A model generated the notes under the pieces. It ran no database searches, was not told the DNA's origin, and was given only the letters and a program-made list of their open reading frames with translations. This document shows positions 1-10,806 of a stretch of DNA of 64,000 nt, one piece after another. Made by a program: the position numbers and the translations under genes. Every line of letters begins with the position of its first letter. The first letter of the stretch is position 1. The DNA is from Tenebrio molitor (Eukaryota; Arthropoda; Insecta; Coleoptera; Tenebrionidae): NCBI RefSeq assembly GCF_963966145.1, contig NC_091055.1, positions 186,001-250,000 on the forward strand, given 5' to 3'.

Positions 1-195
1 ATAAAAATACATATTTTAATACAAAATAAAATTCCAAGCAGTGATTTGTTTTCGAGTTATGACGTCATCCATAGTTTTTTTTTAAATGGAAACCCCTTAT
101 TTTTTTTCTTGATGTACCATTTTTTGTGAAGCGTCCCAACACAAGATTGTCATTATTAATTCTATACACACTTCGGAAAATTTGCAATAATACAC

Positions 196-1015
196 TGACC
201 GGCACAAAAAACGACTCATTATGATTTCTTTAATAAATGATCTTGAAATTGTATTTGTGCTTATTTTTCTTTATTATAGTTAAATTGAGATATTTTCAAT
301 GATCGGGAATGCTATGGTCACCATGGCAACCCAATTGTTTTGTTTAAATAAATAATTAGAAAATTTACGCTACTTCCATGTTGTGTTTTTGTCGGTTGAT
401 TTACGTCTTAAAAGATTTAATTTGACAATACGAGATACTAATTCAAAATGCTGTTCAAATTTTGGTAATTTTTCGTAACATAAATTTTTTTCTAAAAAAT
501 TACTTTTTTTTTTAATTAAAATTTTATTTGCGGTGTTTAATGTTTTGTTAATCGGATATTGTTTGGCATAGAATAACTTAAATAATAGTTATCAATACAA
601 CATGATATCAACAAAATTTTCAAGACAATGAATTACTTAATTATATTGCTATGAGAAATCTTTGGTATTTAGAAAAAAATTCGATTTTACCACTTGTAAT
701 TTCAGCAACGGGAATAGTACCGCAATCCGCAATCTCTTTTTAAAAATTCTGGATTTAGATAACACATTGGTAGTTGAAATTCAAAAAGGTATATTATTGT
801 ACTCATGTCATATCGTGAGGAAATTCCTTAACACTGACACAGAACATAATACACAACAAAGTCAAAATGTGGAGGCGAGACGCCGGTAATTATGTTGATA
901 AGCACTGCACTATTACTTGATAGTAATATCCGTAATAGTGTATGTACTCCGGCAAAATTGCCGTGCCGCCGGGTGGCGGAGGGTTAATAAAATTCAAAGT
1001 GAGTCGTTTTTTGTG
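196..1015. mobile_element. Inverted-repeat MITE, copy 1 (with internal insertion)
   Basis: The left end reads TGACCGGCACAAAAAACGAC. The right end carries the same motif in reverse (GTCGTTTTTTGTG at 1003-1015) but lacks the last few bases. A second copy lies at 17402-17890 in the opposite orientation and shares almost the whole sequence, including the CCATGGCAACC stretch near 322-332. Compared with that copy, this one carries about 330 extra bases between roughly 652 and 980. No transposase is encoded, so it is probably a non-autonomous DNA transposon; the superfamily is not determined. Confidence 0.75.
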
Positions 1016-1130
1016 TATAATTTTGGGGAAAAAAATATTTTATTTTTCAGCAAGAACCAACGTGAAGGTGTAGGACCATCTCTTGCCATAAAGGAAAGGA
1101 AAATTAATCGTGTGCTTTGTAATTTAAAAC

Positions 1131-2147
1131 CAGTGACGTGGGAAATAGAATAGACGGAGCATCACCATGTAAAGCGTTGATTCCTATATGCAAGTAAGGG
1201 CAAGTTATGCAGCAGTAATAGCAAATCTGTTCTGTATTTGCCTAACATTTATGTGTCAGTTGCGCGGGTTGCAGAGGTATCGTATCTGTTGTTTTTATAT
1301 TAACAAAAAGGACCTATTTGTTTGCTTTCATATAATTATAAAACTCATACTTTTTGAAGATGACTAGCACGTGTTATGTTAAAAATTGCAAAAAAGAACA
1401 ATAACCCTTCTATAGATAATGTCATTACAAGGATCTGTAATGTTGTTTTTGCTACTTTACCCTCTAACTTATTTTCTCCTATAGACATATTTTAGATTTT
1501 GAATTTTTTTCGGAAAATCATAATTTTATATTAATCAAACAAATAATTGTTAATTATACCAAAATTAGACTTCATTACTTTAACAAACAATTCAACAAAA
1601 ATTTAAAAGGTAAGTCTGTAAGACAGCTTTTTTGTTCGACACTGTCAGAATTTGAGAATTCTCCTGCGTGAACGGATTTTGATAAATGTCACAACTTGTC
1701 GAAACGAAACGTCAAAGTAGTTTTAAAGATTTTAAGCGATGTGGATCCTTTAAAGGGCTCGTCGAACAAAAAGCGTTGTATTCAACTCGTTCGTGTGTAA
1801 ATTGGGATTTTTTTCGCATGAGTGGGCCAGTTTAAAACGCGAGTGAAACGAGCATTTTAAAGGCCCACTCATGCCAAAAAAAATCCCAACTTACACACAA
1901 ACTCGTTAAATAAACTACTATTTAACAAAGGTTGTACTTTTTAAACATCGATAAATTAATTTGGCTTTTGTCCGTTTTTATTTAATGTATCTTTTTATTG
2001 TATTTTGTTATCCCCATCATTATAAAACTTTCGCAACAGCAACCAGCAATACAATCGGTGGCCATCTTGGTAAGGGCAAAAATGTGTTACAGGTGGGAAT
2101 CAAAGCGGTGTATCTTACGCTCCGTCTATTCTATTTCCACGTCACTG
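1131..2147. mobile_element. ~1.0 kb terminal-inverted-repeat element
   Basis: The left end (CAGTGACGTGGGAAATAGAA, 1131-1150) is repeated in reverse complement at about 2117-2147, continuing through TAGACGGAGC. Partial similarity extends inward around TTGATTCC. No transposase-like reading frame is present. The element contains a strong internal hairpin (1787-1904). It is probably a non-autonomous DNA transposon; the class is not assigned. Confidence 0.7.
1787..1904. repeat. Long imperfect hairpin with CGAGTGAAACGAG loop
   Basis: Arms of about 42 nt (1787-1828 and 1862-1904) pair across a 33-nt loop. The arms include GCATGAGTGGGCC and GGCCCACTCATGC. The loop contains CGAGTGAAACGAG flanked by TTTAAAA/TTTTAAA. 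It lies inside the 1131-2147 element. Confidence 0.75.
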
Positions 2148-3095
2148 TTTAAAACACAAAATACATAATCAAGAATTAGGTGAAAAGCTTTAAGGAAAGT
2201 CTTTTCAATAAAGAAAAAAGATAACGTAAATAAAAAATCTTAAGAACAAAATAAACAAATAAAAATATTTCTCAAAACAAACAAAAGATAATTAAAAACT
2301 CTTTACAACCAAAAAAACAAGTTCTAGATAATAATAATAGTTAATAATAATAATTAACGAAACGTGTTCAATTTTTGTGTTTTGTTGCTTTTGCTTGGCC
2401 CACGCTTGGCCCACTATTATCGTTATTTTTCTTTTTAGCAACCGATTGATTTATTTTTGTTTTTTTACGTAATTGTTTAGTCATACAACCGCTGGCAAAA
2501 AAACACTCGTACAGCCAAATTTTAGTACTGTAAATCAAAATCTACAACGTCAAACGTTATTGTCAGTGTCAAAGTCAATGCGAAAAAATGGGTTTGACTG
2601 AAATTCAAAAACAGATTATAGCGCAACGTAAGAGACGGGATTTCGATACGGGGAATTGTTGCTGAAGTTGGTGTTCATGAACCTACCGTTTTATTGGCCA
2701 AACAAAAAATCAAACGTATGCATACATAACCTTTATTTAAAAAGCAATGATTTAGGATTTAGGGATATTCGTTACTAGGTTGCCATAAATTTGGTTAGGT
2801 TGGAGACTATGTGGTTTCTGGTGAGAAACAAAAGATATCCCAAAAATGTAAGACAGCAAATTAATTGTAACAGTTGCAAATGACTAATTTCTCGCTAAGT
2901 GATAGATGATTTTTCGTTTCACAATCAATTTTGGTTACTGGCGGCATATTTATTTGGATTTAATCTCTCAATTCAAAGTAACCAACCTTAGGCATTCAAA
3001 ATCACTTTTGAAAATTCTAGTTACACACAACATGAAAAACGTTATTTCCCTAAAAGTTCGAATTCTAGGGAGTAGTCCATTTTTGACACGAGAGT
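2148..3095. other. Non-coding flank with simple repeats
   Basis: AT-rich DNA with a short AAT-rich microsatellite near 2328-2358. Apart from the transposase remnant listed separately (2588-2730), I see no gene, exon or RNA structure here. Confidence 0.5.
2588..2730 (+). pseudogene. Tc1/mariner-like transposase N-terminal fragment
   Basis: An ATG at 2588 opens MGLTEIQKQIIAQRKRRD. After a one-base frame change the next frame continues GISIRGIVAEVGVHEPTV, which together resembles the N-terminal helix-turn-helix of Tc1-like transposases. The rest of the enzyme is missing, so this is a decayed fragment. The assignment rests on motif appearance only. Confidence 0.45.
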
Positions 3096-3368
3096 ACTTC
3101 TGTAATTTTCGCGTTTTTTCTGGCTAGACAGCCTCAGGGCGTCCTCTTAGTTCGTGTCCCACCATTCAAACCTTGTGCAAATGCCTTTTTTTTTTCTCTT
3201 GTTGTGTTTCAAGGTCGCGTCAAGGTCGCGCCAAGTCTTAGTATAACTTGGTATAACAACTAAAGGGTAAGGAAATTTTTCATTTGCACAAGGTTTGACT
3301 GGTGGGAAACGATGTAGGAGGACGTCCTGAGGCTGTCTAGCCAGAAAAAACGCGAAAATTCCAGAAGT
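3096..3368. mobile_element. Foldback MITE, 88-bp arms
   Basis: The arms 3096-3183 and 3281-3368 are near-perfect reverse complements, starting ACTTCTG and ending CAGAAGT. They include GGCTAGACAGCCTCAGG and CCTTGTGCAAATG. About 97 bp separates them and there is no coding capacity. This is a typical miniature inverted-repeat element. Confidence 0.85.
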
Positions 3369-4190
3369 AGTTAAAGTGAACAATTACCCTAAGGTGCAAC
3401 GGAAAACAAAGAATGATCCATAGCCAACCCTAAGTGAAAATTTTAATAGTCACCCGTTATAAGAAATCTCTGAAATCCGGGCCTGGAATGTTAGTACGAT
3501 GCGTCACCAAAAGAGTGCCTATCTGTCTTTTTCGCACTCGTTGCCAACACGTTTGAAGTAAATTGAGTACGTTTTTGACATTCGCTAACTGTCATTGTGT
3601 CATTAATGGTAGATTTGTACAAATGTCATTTTGTGTTGTGATAGTTGCAGGTATTATGCGGCTGTTGTAACGCCCAACAATTCGAACACATGTTTGAATC
3701 AACTCTTTAAACATTTGGAATAAACGTGAAAAGTACGTAAACAATTTTTATAATGCACACTTGCATCCCAAAACATTTAGAACGTGACCTCAATAATCAT
3801 TTATTAATTGAGTAAATATGTAGTTGATGTAATGTTGTTGATGTTGATACGATTTAATGTAACGTAAGGTAAAATGCTTATAGGTGAGACGTTTGTAGTT
3901 TTTCTTTCAAAAATAACGCCTGTGATGTGACTTAGTTCCTGTCAATTGTATGGTATTTTTTAGGTCCTTCCAAGAAACTGACCACTCAAGGATAGTGGAA
4001 CTGATCGTCCTTAAAGGTGAGTATTACTTTTTTTTATGTAATATATAAAAATAGTTTAATTTTCAGTGTGAATAATGATTTTCTATGAACAGAAGTGACG
4101 TCCAAAAAGCATTTCCTGGAAGTTTTGCTTGAATGTAAGAAACTCAGTTTAATATTGAAGCTAAGGTGTCCATGTGATATTTTTTTCAAG
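3369..4190 (+). promoter_or_regulatory. tacc: tacc upstream region with two candidate non-coding 5' exons
   Basis: Two short stretches look like spliced 5' UTR exons. The first is 3964-4016, preceded by a T-rich acceptor ending tag and followed by gtgagt. The second is 4093-4134, preceded by acag and followed by gtaaga. The coding exon then follows an acceptor at 4190. The order of sites is consistent, but I cannot confirm transcription. No core promoter motif is clear. Confidence 0.35.
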
Positions 4191-4194
4191 GATA

Positions 4195-5219
4195 ATGGCA
4201 ACACAGGAAAATAATGTAAGGGTACCTATTATTGATTATTTTTTAATTCATTTGAAATTTTATTGTTTGTAGATTATATCAGACTCAGGTGAGAAATTAT
4301 CTCAGCAACAAGAAATTTCTGAGTTAAAACTTCAGTTAAATGCATCTCAGCAAACTATAGCCAGCATAGAATTGAAAATAAGACAAAAAGAAGAAATCAT
4401 AATAAAAACACAAGCAGATTCATTTAAACAAGCTCAGCAGTTAAAAGCAGAAATAAAAAAATTGAAAGACCAGTTGAAGGAAACATCAAAGATTATTGAA
4501 AATAGTTCAGCAACAGAATTAGAAGATGCTGTGAAAGCAGCGGAAGAAAAAGCTAGTAAAGCATTAAATGAGCTTCATGACAGAGTTCAAAAGGAAGAAA
4601 AAATGAAGTAAAGAAAAAAAAACGGGAAAAATGTGTTAATAATTATTTTCTGTTTATAGTCAAATTCTAGAAGAATATGAAAGAACAATAACAAATCACA
4701 TAACTGAATATAAAAAATTGAATGATTTGCATGAAACTGTCAAGGGAAATTTAGCAACACTGGAAATGGCATTTCATGATGTTATCCAGTTGGTTACTTA
4801 CTTGTTTTATAAAAGTTTTCTTCAAATTTTTATTTTCAGAAAATATGAACGAGCTAAGGCTATTATTGAAGGGTTCAAGGCAAATGAGGAAGTTTTTAAG
4901 GATAACATTGAGAGCATGGAGAAAAACCTTAAAATGGAAGTACAACGATATGAATCTCTCAAAGCTCATGCATCTAAGCAAATAGAAAAGTAAAATTGAT
5001 CTATAATAACATTCACTTATTTTTCAGTATAATTTTAGAGCAAACAAAGACAACACATTTTTAAAAACTCAGTTTGAAACACTGGAAGCTAAGCAAAATG
5101 CAATTATTAAAAGGTTGGAAATTAAAATTGCAGCACTGGAAAATTCTTTAGAACAGAAAACAACTGAGTGTGCTGAATTAGCAGCATTATGTGATGAAGT
5201 AACAGGAAAAAAGGTGTAA
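4195..5219 (+). CDS. tacc: TACC-domain coiled-coil protein (transforming acidic coiled-coil)
   Basis: TACC proteins bind the microtubule polymerase XMAP215/Msps and act at centrosomes, spindles and microtubule plus ends. Exons by splice sites and phase are 4195-4215, 4273-4607, 4660-4788, 4840-4989 and 5039-5219, giving 271 aa. The acceptor at 5037-5038 is preferred over an upstream AG because the latter gives a stop. The whole protein is heptad-rich coiled coil (residues about 15-270). The C-terminal half carries the diagnostic TACC blocks: KYERAKAIIEGFKANEE, RYESLKAHA and the end ECAELAALCDEVTGK. The product is little more than the TACC domain, so it may be a short isoform; longer family members have extra N-terminal exons that would lie upstream. 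The 51-nt intron 4789-4839 is in frame without a stop. The family call is firm; the start is moderately sure. Confidence 0.88.
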
Positions 5220-6374
5220 TGAATTTACATAAGTCAAACAACTACTTAAAAATCATCCATCATATAAGTTAATATAATTTCTTGATTGAAATTTTTTTGA
5301 AAAATATACATTTTTAATTGGTTTAAATTATATTAATTTGTAATTTATTTTTTTATCATGTTTTTGATCAGAATGTAATTAATATTGAAAACAATAAAAC
5401 TCTTAAATTCAGTTTGTTTTTATGTTTTATATGCAGTTACAATATGTTGTCAAATATTTTTATTTCTAAATGGTAAATTACAAAAGTGATTGTAGCCACT
5501 ACTTTTTCTAAACAGATGTTAACTGTCTATATATACATATTATTTTTTTTTTAGTTTTATTTTCTCATCGACACGTAAAAACATTTCATAAAATTGTATA
5601 GTATGCTACTTACAGCGTTACGCCTAATTTTATGTGTTGTGTAACTATTCACCTTATATGTATATGCAGTGATATAACGTAAAATGAATTGAAAATTTGT
5701 CATCACGTTTGTAGTAAGATTCAACAGTTACCTTTTTATTATTGTTGAATGTGAAAGAATAATTGTACTTTTTTAAATAATGTAAAAACTATTAAAGCTG
5801 TGTTTGTGTATTCAATGGCTTTACAAAACATTTTTTTTAATTGTTGATCGCCGCTAAGTTTGAAGTTCGGAAATGCGTATTTCTACAAAAAAAATACGTA
5901 CAAAACTTAATACTATCCGCGATAATTTTTGGTAAGCTTATTCTTCTAACTGATGAGATTTTTCCCCCTTAAGATATCTTTTTTATTAAGCGAGCCGTTT
6001 TATCATTTTTTTAGGAAATTAATTTAAAATAACGAATTAACACATGTTTAAGGACTTTTTCGAAAGGTTTTCTAACCTGACAATCCTCAATTCTAATTAT
6101 TCTTCCTTGGAAACCACTGAATCTATCATAAAATTACTAAGCATAGGTACCTACTATAAAAAAATAATAATCTTTCACGTTTCGACTGTAATAGTTTGTG
6201 AACAGTTGATTCTCTGTACATACCTTATAGAAACCTTTTAACTTATTTTTATACCTATAAGGAAATTGTATTAAATATAACATTGTGTATGTTACCTAGA
6301 CTACTTTTATTTGATATATTTTTCTCTAATTAATTACTTATATCAATTAATAAATTAATCAAGTATGTACCTAC
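5220..6374. other. tacc 3' UTR and AT-rich intergenic DNA
   Basis: The sequence is very AT-rich, with no supported exon. The only reading frames over 60 codons have no recognisable domain. Confidence 0.5.
5393..5398 (+). promoter_or_regulatory. tacc: Candidate poly(A) signal of tacc
   Basis: First AATAAA downstream of the tacc stop codon, 174 nt after it. Confidence 0.45.
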
Positions 6375-6752
6375 ATACAGATGTCGCTAAAAAGTATGGA
6401 TACATCTAAATATTTTAAGAACGGTTTAGCAGAGCTCGTTGAAATTTGGCACACAGTTAGAAGTATTTAAATTCTATCATCCGAGATTATTTTCAATTTT
6501 CTAACATCATTTATTTTGAAGATACAAGGCTATGTTGATTTTTTAAATAGCACAGGGGGTTAAATTTAATATTTTTGAAAAGAGAGTTTTGTGATTTCAG
6601 TGATGCAACACAATAAATCATGTTAGGACATTGAAAAACATCTCAGATGATAGAATTTAAACACTTCTAACTGTGTCGCAAATTTCAACGAGCTTTATTG
6701 CTAAACCGTTTTGAAAATATTTAGCTGTATCATACTTTTTAGCGATCTGTAT
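6375..6752. mobile_element. Foldback MITE, ~120-bp arms
   Basis: The left arm starts ATACAGATGTCGCTAAAAAG and runs to about 6490. The right arm (about 6640-6752) is its imperfect reverse complement, ending AGCGATCTGTAT. The shared internal blocks include ACGGTTTAGCA and GAAATTTG. There is no coding capacity. Confidence 0.8.
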
Positions 6753-7470
6753 ATACGTATTAATTATTTGTGATTTTATAAGAAATTTAGTTACCTACTG
6801 CTAGTTGCTTTTTAATAAGTATGTAGGTATGTATTGTTATTTAAAATTTATATTCCTAATTAGCTGTAAACTATACATTTAGACTGTTTAAAAATGATAA
6901 CTAGCATTACTTGTATATTTTAATTTTTTTATTGATATAAATAAATATATTTTACGAAAATTTTATTAGCAAATTTTTTACTACCGAAAAAATCAATTTT
7001 ATATTGACACCTTTTTTATTTTTGTTTAAATTTTATTCTTTTACCTCATAATGGCAAAACTGTATTTATGAATACAGAAAGATACGCTTGTTTGAAAATC
7101 ACACAAAAAATGTATGGGTGCTATTTAAAAAACCAAAGTTGGTTGCCATAGCAGCGAAACAAAAAAAGATAGGAACAAACTAGGAAGACCAGATGATGCA
7201 GGATAATACACCAATCAACTTTTATATTAAACATTTTTTCATAAATTGTCAAATTAAAAAGTTACAGCCACTATTTGATACTTTTGTTCCTGTATATAGA
7301 TACTTCTTAAAAAATTTATGAGGCATCGTACAATGAATCGTCAAGATTATGCAAGCAATTTTTTTAAATAATCATGTCATCCTGGTCATAATATGAGTGA
7401 GAATAGTCTCGCCGATAGGTGGCGATACTGGCGGTAGTGGAAATCGTGGAAATCTGTCTATTAGTTTGTC
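6753..7470. other. AT-rich intergenic DNA
   Basis: No exon, RNA gene or inverted repeat seen. The last 80 bases are less AT-rich (GGTGGCGATACTGGCGG near 7416-7432) and directly precede the nested transposon stack. Confidence 0.45.
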
Positions 7471-7729
7471 TAAAGGCGGCCTTACACCAAGGCAACAATT
7501 GGCAACATGTTGCCTGCAACATTTTTTAGTAATGTTGCTGGTCATTACTAAAAAATAGTGATGGATAAATGACCCGTCATTTATTTTTGGTCAAAGTTGA
7601 CCGGTCCTTGATCGGTCAATTCCAGTCATTATTGGTCAAAAAGTAGGAACTAGTTAAACATCACAAAATGATTCTTTCAATGTCAAGGATTATTTTAATA
7701 CCAAATAATGGTTCTTAATTCCATTTTTT

Positions 7730-8105
7730 GGTAATCTTGTAGTTTACGTCGCCCAAACTGCGCATCTCATACGCGCAGCCCCATAGACTCTGCATTGTTG
7801 CCAGATGTTAATTAGAATTCAACGCATCTTTTAGTTGGATGTGTACGACTCCAATACGTTTGTTAATTGATCTGTTTCCCTGGTTTAGTTTGTGTTTGGT
7901 ACTTTTTTAACTTTGTTTCGAAACAATGGGTGGTAGAGGGGCTCCTGCACAGAATATAATTGTATAATTAAAATCACCGTCACGTGATGTTAATTGTGAA
8001 TTTTCTCTTATTCGATACAAATAAATAAGTCTGGCAACGCTGTACACATTCAGCACGGTGCGCGAAGCGATGCACAGTTTGGGCGACGTAAACTACAAGA
8101 TTACC
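7730..8105. mobile_element. hAT-like MITE nested in the Harbinger-like element
   Basis: The terminal repeats begin GGTAATCTTGTAGTTTACGT and match for about 30 bp in reverse at the right end. They are flanked by identical 8-bp sequences CATTTTTT (7722-7729 and 8106-8113). An 8-bp target duplication is the hAT hallmark. The 376-bp body has no coding capacity. Confidence 0.8.
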
Positions 8106-8344
8106 CATTTTTTATAAGATTTATTGATCGATAAATTATTGTTCTAAAATTGTGTAAGTGAGGTTAAGTTTGAATTCTTTGAAGTTATACTTTGTTTTTT
8201 CTTTAACATATTTGTTTGAATTTGAACTTTTTGTTAATTTAAAACGCTTTAAAACTTTCAACACAACTGTGTGTGTGTGTATTTTCAGTTCTTTAGTTTC
8301 TTTAAAAATACTTAAACATTCGTTTAGAATTTAAAAAAGTAGGT

Positions 8345-8738
8345 ATAGTCGACTCAAGTTGCAAAAAACCACTTGTCATTTGCAACAGAATTTTTTCAAT
8401 ATTTTTGAACCAAATAAAGGCACAAAGGTACCAGAAAATCATAGTTTGGATTGAATATTTTCCATATAAGTACAGTTTTAAAGTAATTTCAAATTGGTTT
8501 TTTGCAACTTGAGTCAACTTTAAAGTGGGTACAGGTTGCAAAGACACACTTGTCATTTGCAACAGCACTTTTATGGCATTAGTCATTTGAAATTACTTTA
8601 TAACTGTACTTATATGGAAAATATTCAATCCAAACTATGATTTTTTTGTCCCTTTATGCCATTATTTGGTTCAGAAATATTGAAAAAATGCTGTTGCAAA
8701 TGACAAGTGTGTCTTTGCAACCTGTACCCACTTTAAGT
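8345..8738. mobile_element. Two adjoining related foldback elements, head to head
   Basis: Unit 1 (about 8345-8520) has ends GACTCAAGTTGCAAAAAACC and its reverse complement (8496-8515). Unit 2 (about 8521-8738) has ends around GTGGGTACAGGTTGCAAAG and its reverse complement. The two units share a ~110-bp internal sequence in opposite orientation (TTGGATTGAATATTTTCC and its complement), so the whole block is also one large hairpin. Confidence 0.7.
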
Positions 8739-9104
8739 ATTTTATGAAAATAAAAATATATTGTATTATCATGTTAAGAAGACACAAAAATGATTGAAAA
8801 ACAAAAACCACTTCTTCCTAATAGATAAAAAGCTTAATAATCGTTTTCCACAATGATCTTTATTAAAGTTTTAGATGTTTCATTGTCATAATTTACTTAT
8901 CTATTGTCATAATCCATTTCTTCATTGTCAGCAGCTACGTAAATGAAATCAGACAACCCAACATAACATCATGTCATCAGTCAAACAGTCATCATATCCT
9001 ATAATATTCAACATTATAAGCGGGAAATTTAAATTTTAAAAATGACTGGTCAAATTCGTCAAGTCATTGACAATTATTGACCGGTCAAATGGGTCACTGA
9101 CTAA

Positions 9105-9258
9105 TGCCCGGTTTCTGGAACGGTCCAATAACTAATTGACCGGTTAAATCAAGCGTTGCTATGGAAACGCTAGAAAGTAACCAATCACGTTACAGGATCT
9201 TTGTATTTAACGGAGAGTTAACTAACTGGCCCGATAAAATTGTTTCCAGAAACCGGGT
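9105..9258. mobile_element. Short MITE
   Basis: The ends CCCGGTTTCTGGAAC and GTTTCCAGAAACCGGG form a terminal inverted repeat of about 16 bp around a 154-bp element. CTAA occurs on both sides (9101-9104 and 9259-9262), a possible target duplication. There is no coding capacity. Confidence 0.6.
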
Positions 9259-9344
9259 CTAAGTCAATTACCGGACCTCACAACACTACTAAAAAATGTT
9301 GCAGGCAACATGTTGCCAATTGTTGCCTTGGTGTAAGGCCGCCT

Positions 9345-10806
9345 TAACGTTGAGAAGCTGGCGGCAAATTTTGAATGTTAATTTGAACGGTTTCGAGTTT
9401 TTGACGTGGGAAACCAAGTTAGATTTTTTCATAAAATTGCATTCCTATCCTATTCCTGGTTAATTTTACCATGGTGGAAAGAAAAAAGAAAGTTTTACTA
9501 ACAGGTAATTCGAAAATTGCGTTAAATAATTGTAGCCAAGAACTGAAGATGCCTATCCCGACCTAACCTCTACAGTCTACGCATGACATGGTTACTTTAT
9601 TAGCCCGTATTGGCGACATACACAGCTAAAATATTATTGAAGTAAAAAATCACAGTGCGAAAAAATTAAATAATTTGACCTTGACGAGGAAAATCCAGCG
9701 TGAATGAAATTTAATAGGGGCTATTCTGTAAGGTGAACGTTAAATTTAAAGCTGCGTTAAAATATTCAATTTTACCAAATCGCTAAAAGCACGACTCCAA
9801 CTTGGTATGTATTCTGTAACTCGAAAATAAGGGACACCAATAAAATTGCAAGTATTTGTTCTGGCGGTAGATTGGTGCGCGTTTTCTGCCTTCATAATCG
9901 CAAATGACGTGTAAAATTGAAGTTATGCGAAGTATGATTCGGTTTTCTTAATTTGTCAATGAATTGTCTACTTGACAATACCTATCAAATAATTTTTAAT
10001 GAAAATGTCATTAAATGTTGACGTTAATTCTAACATATCTCTCGTAAGAAGGTTTCACACTATGGAAAAAATTAAAAGATGTGTCAATTTTATTCTGACA
10101 GTTCCCTTCTTTTTTGCAACCAACTGTATGAGGCTTGCGGCACATTCAACTACGTCACCAACGCCTACTGCGATCAGACAATCATTTATAATGACCTGAA
10201 CAATCCATGGTCCATGCCTATTACAATTCACTTGCTCGACAAGAATTGTGATTCACCTATACATTTAAATGCTTAAAGAGTCATTTAAAGATTCAACTCC
10301 AACCCGGCTTTTCAGTTTTCACACGTCGTTAAACTGACGAAGTTGAATCCGATTAGTTTTAACTAATCCAAATGATTGAAAGTGATTAGGGCCTTCGTAC
10401 TGACTATCTATCATTCTCGTACTGTGTACATAACGTAGTACCTAACTAGAAAAAGGGAAAAATATCGGAAAAACCCAATTTCCTCCATCTTGTCGCCAAG
10501 ATTATTATCAAGCGTAAACGCATGCGCTGAGCGCTGTCCTCTATCCAAACAGTCGTTGTTCGATGTTCGATGTTCGTTGATGACTTGATGTCTGAGTTTG
10601 GTGTGTAGACGGAATGGAGCACGAGTCGTGTTCTTTGTGTCTTTAAACGGCTAAATTTCAGTCATTTCCGTGCCTTTTCAGACTGATAATGATAATAAAA
10701 AGTGCAATTAGAAAAAAATTAATGTGTTCAAGTGATAAAATTACAACCGACACGACCGTCGACTCGCTATCAGAATAGATAATAACAATTGTGGCAGTTT
10801 GACAAA
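9345..10806 (+). promoter_or_regulatory. shg upstream region and 5' UTR
   Basis: A tandem GTTCGAT-type run lies near 10555-10575, inside what is probably the shg 5' flank or leader. A Kozak-like ATG at 9471 starts a short orphan frame (see findings). No TATA box or other core promoter element is convincing. A 66-codon frame at 10079-10276 matches nothing I recognise. Confidence 0.35.

Larger units (their letters stand above)
7474..9344. mobile_element. PIF/Harbinger-like inverted-repeat element hosting other elements
   Basis: The ends are AGGCGGCCTTACACCAAGGC at 7474 and its reverse complement ending at 9344. The inverted repeat extends for about 70 bp through CAACATGTTGCC. It is flanked on both sides by TAA (7471-7473 and 9345-9347), the 3-bp TWA target duplication typical of PIF/Harbinger. 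No transposase is present. Much of its 1.87 kb consists of other inverted-repeat elements at 7730-8105, 8345-8738 and 9105-9258. Confidence 0.8.

Noticed and set aside
662..889. 75-codon plus-strand frame
   Set aside because: Falls in the inserted segment of a MITE copy; no homology or start context.
5028..5038. Upstream acceptor (ttttcag at 5021-5027) for tacc exon 5
   Set aside because: It gives a stop codon within 12 codons; the AG at 5037-5038 restores the conserved TACC frame.
8302..8586. 94-codon minus-strand frame
   Set aside because: Created by the repeated foldback sequence (LLQMTSxxLQ appears twice because of the inverted units).
9471..9566. Assignment of the MVERKKKVLLTG exon to a RagA gene
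   Set aside because: Only a few residues resemble RagA and no P-loop exon follows in the window, so it is kept as an open observation only.
10079..10276. 66-codon frame with several cysteines (FCNQLYEACGTFNYVTNAYC)
   Set aside because: Codon composition is locally coding-like, but I recognise no family, there is no clear splice partner, and it lies in the shg 5' flank. Left out as unproven.
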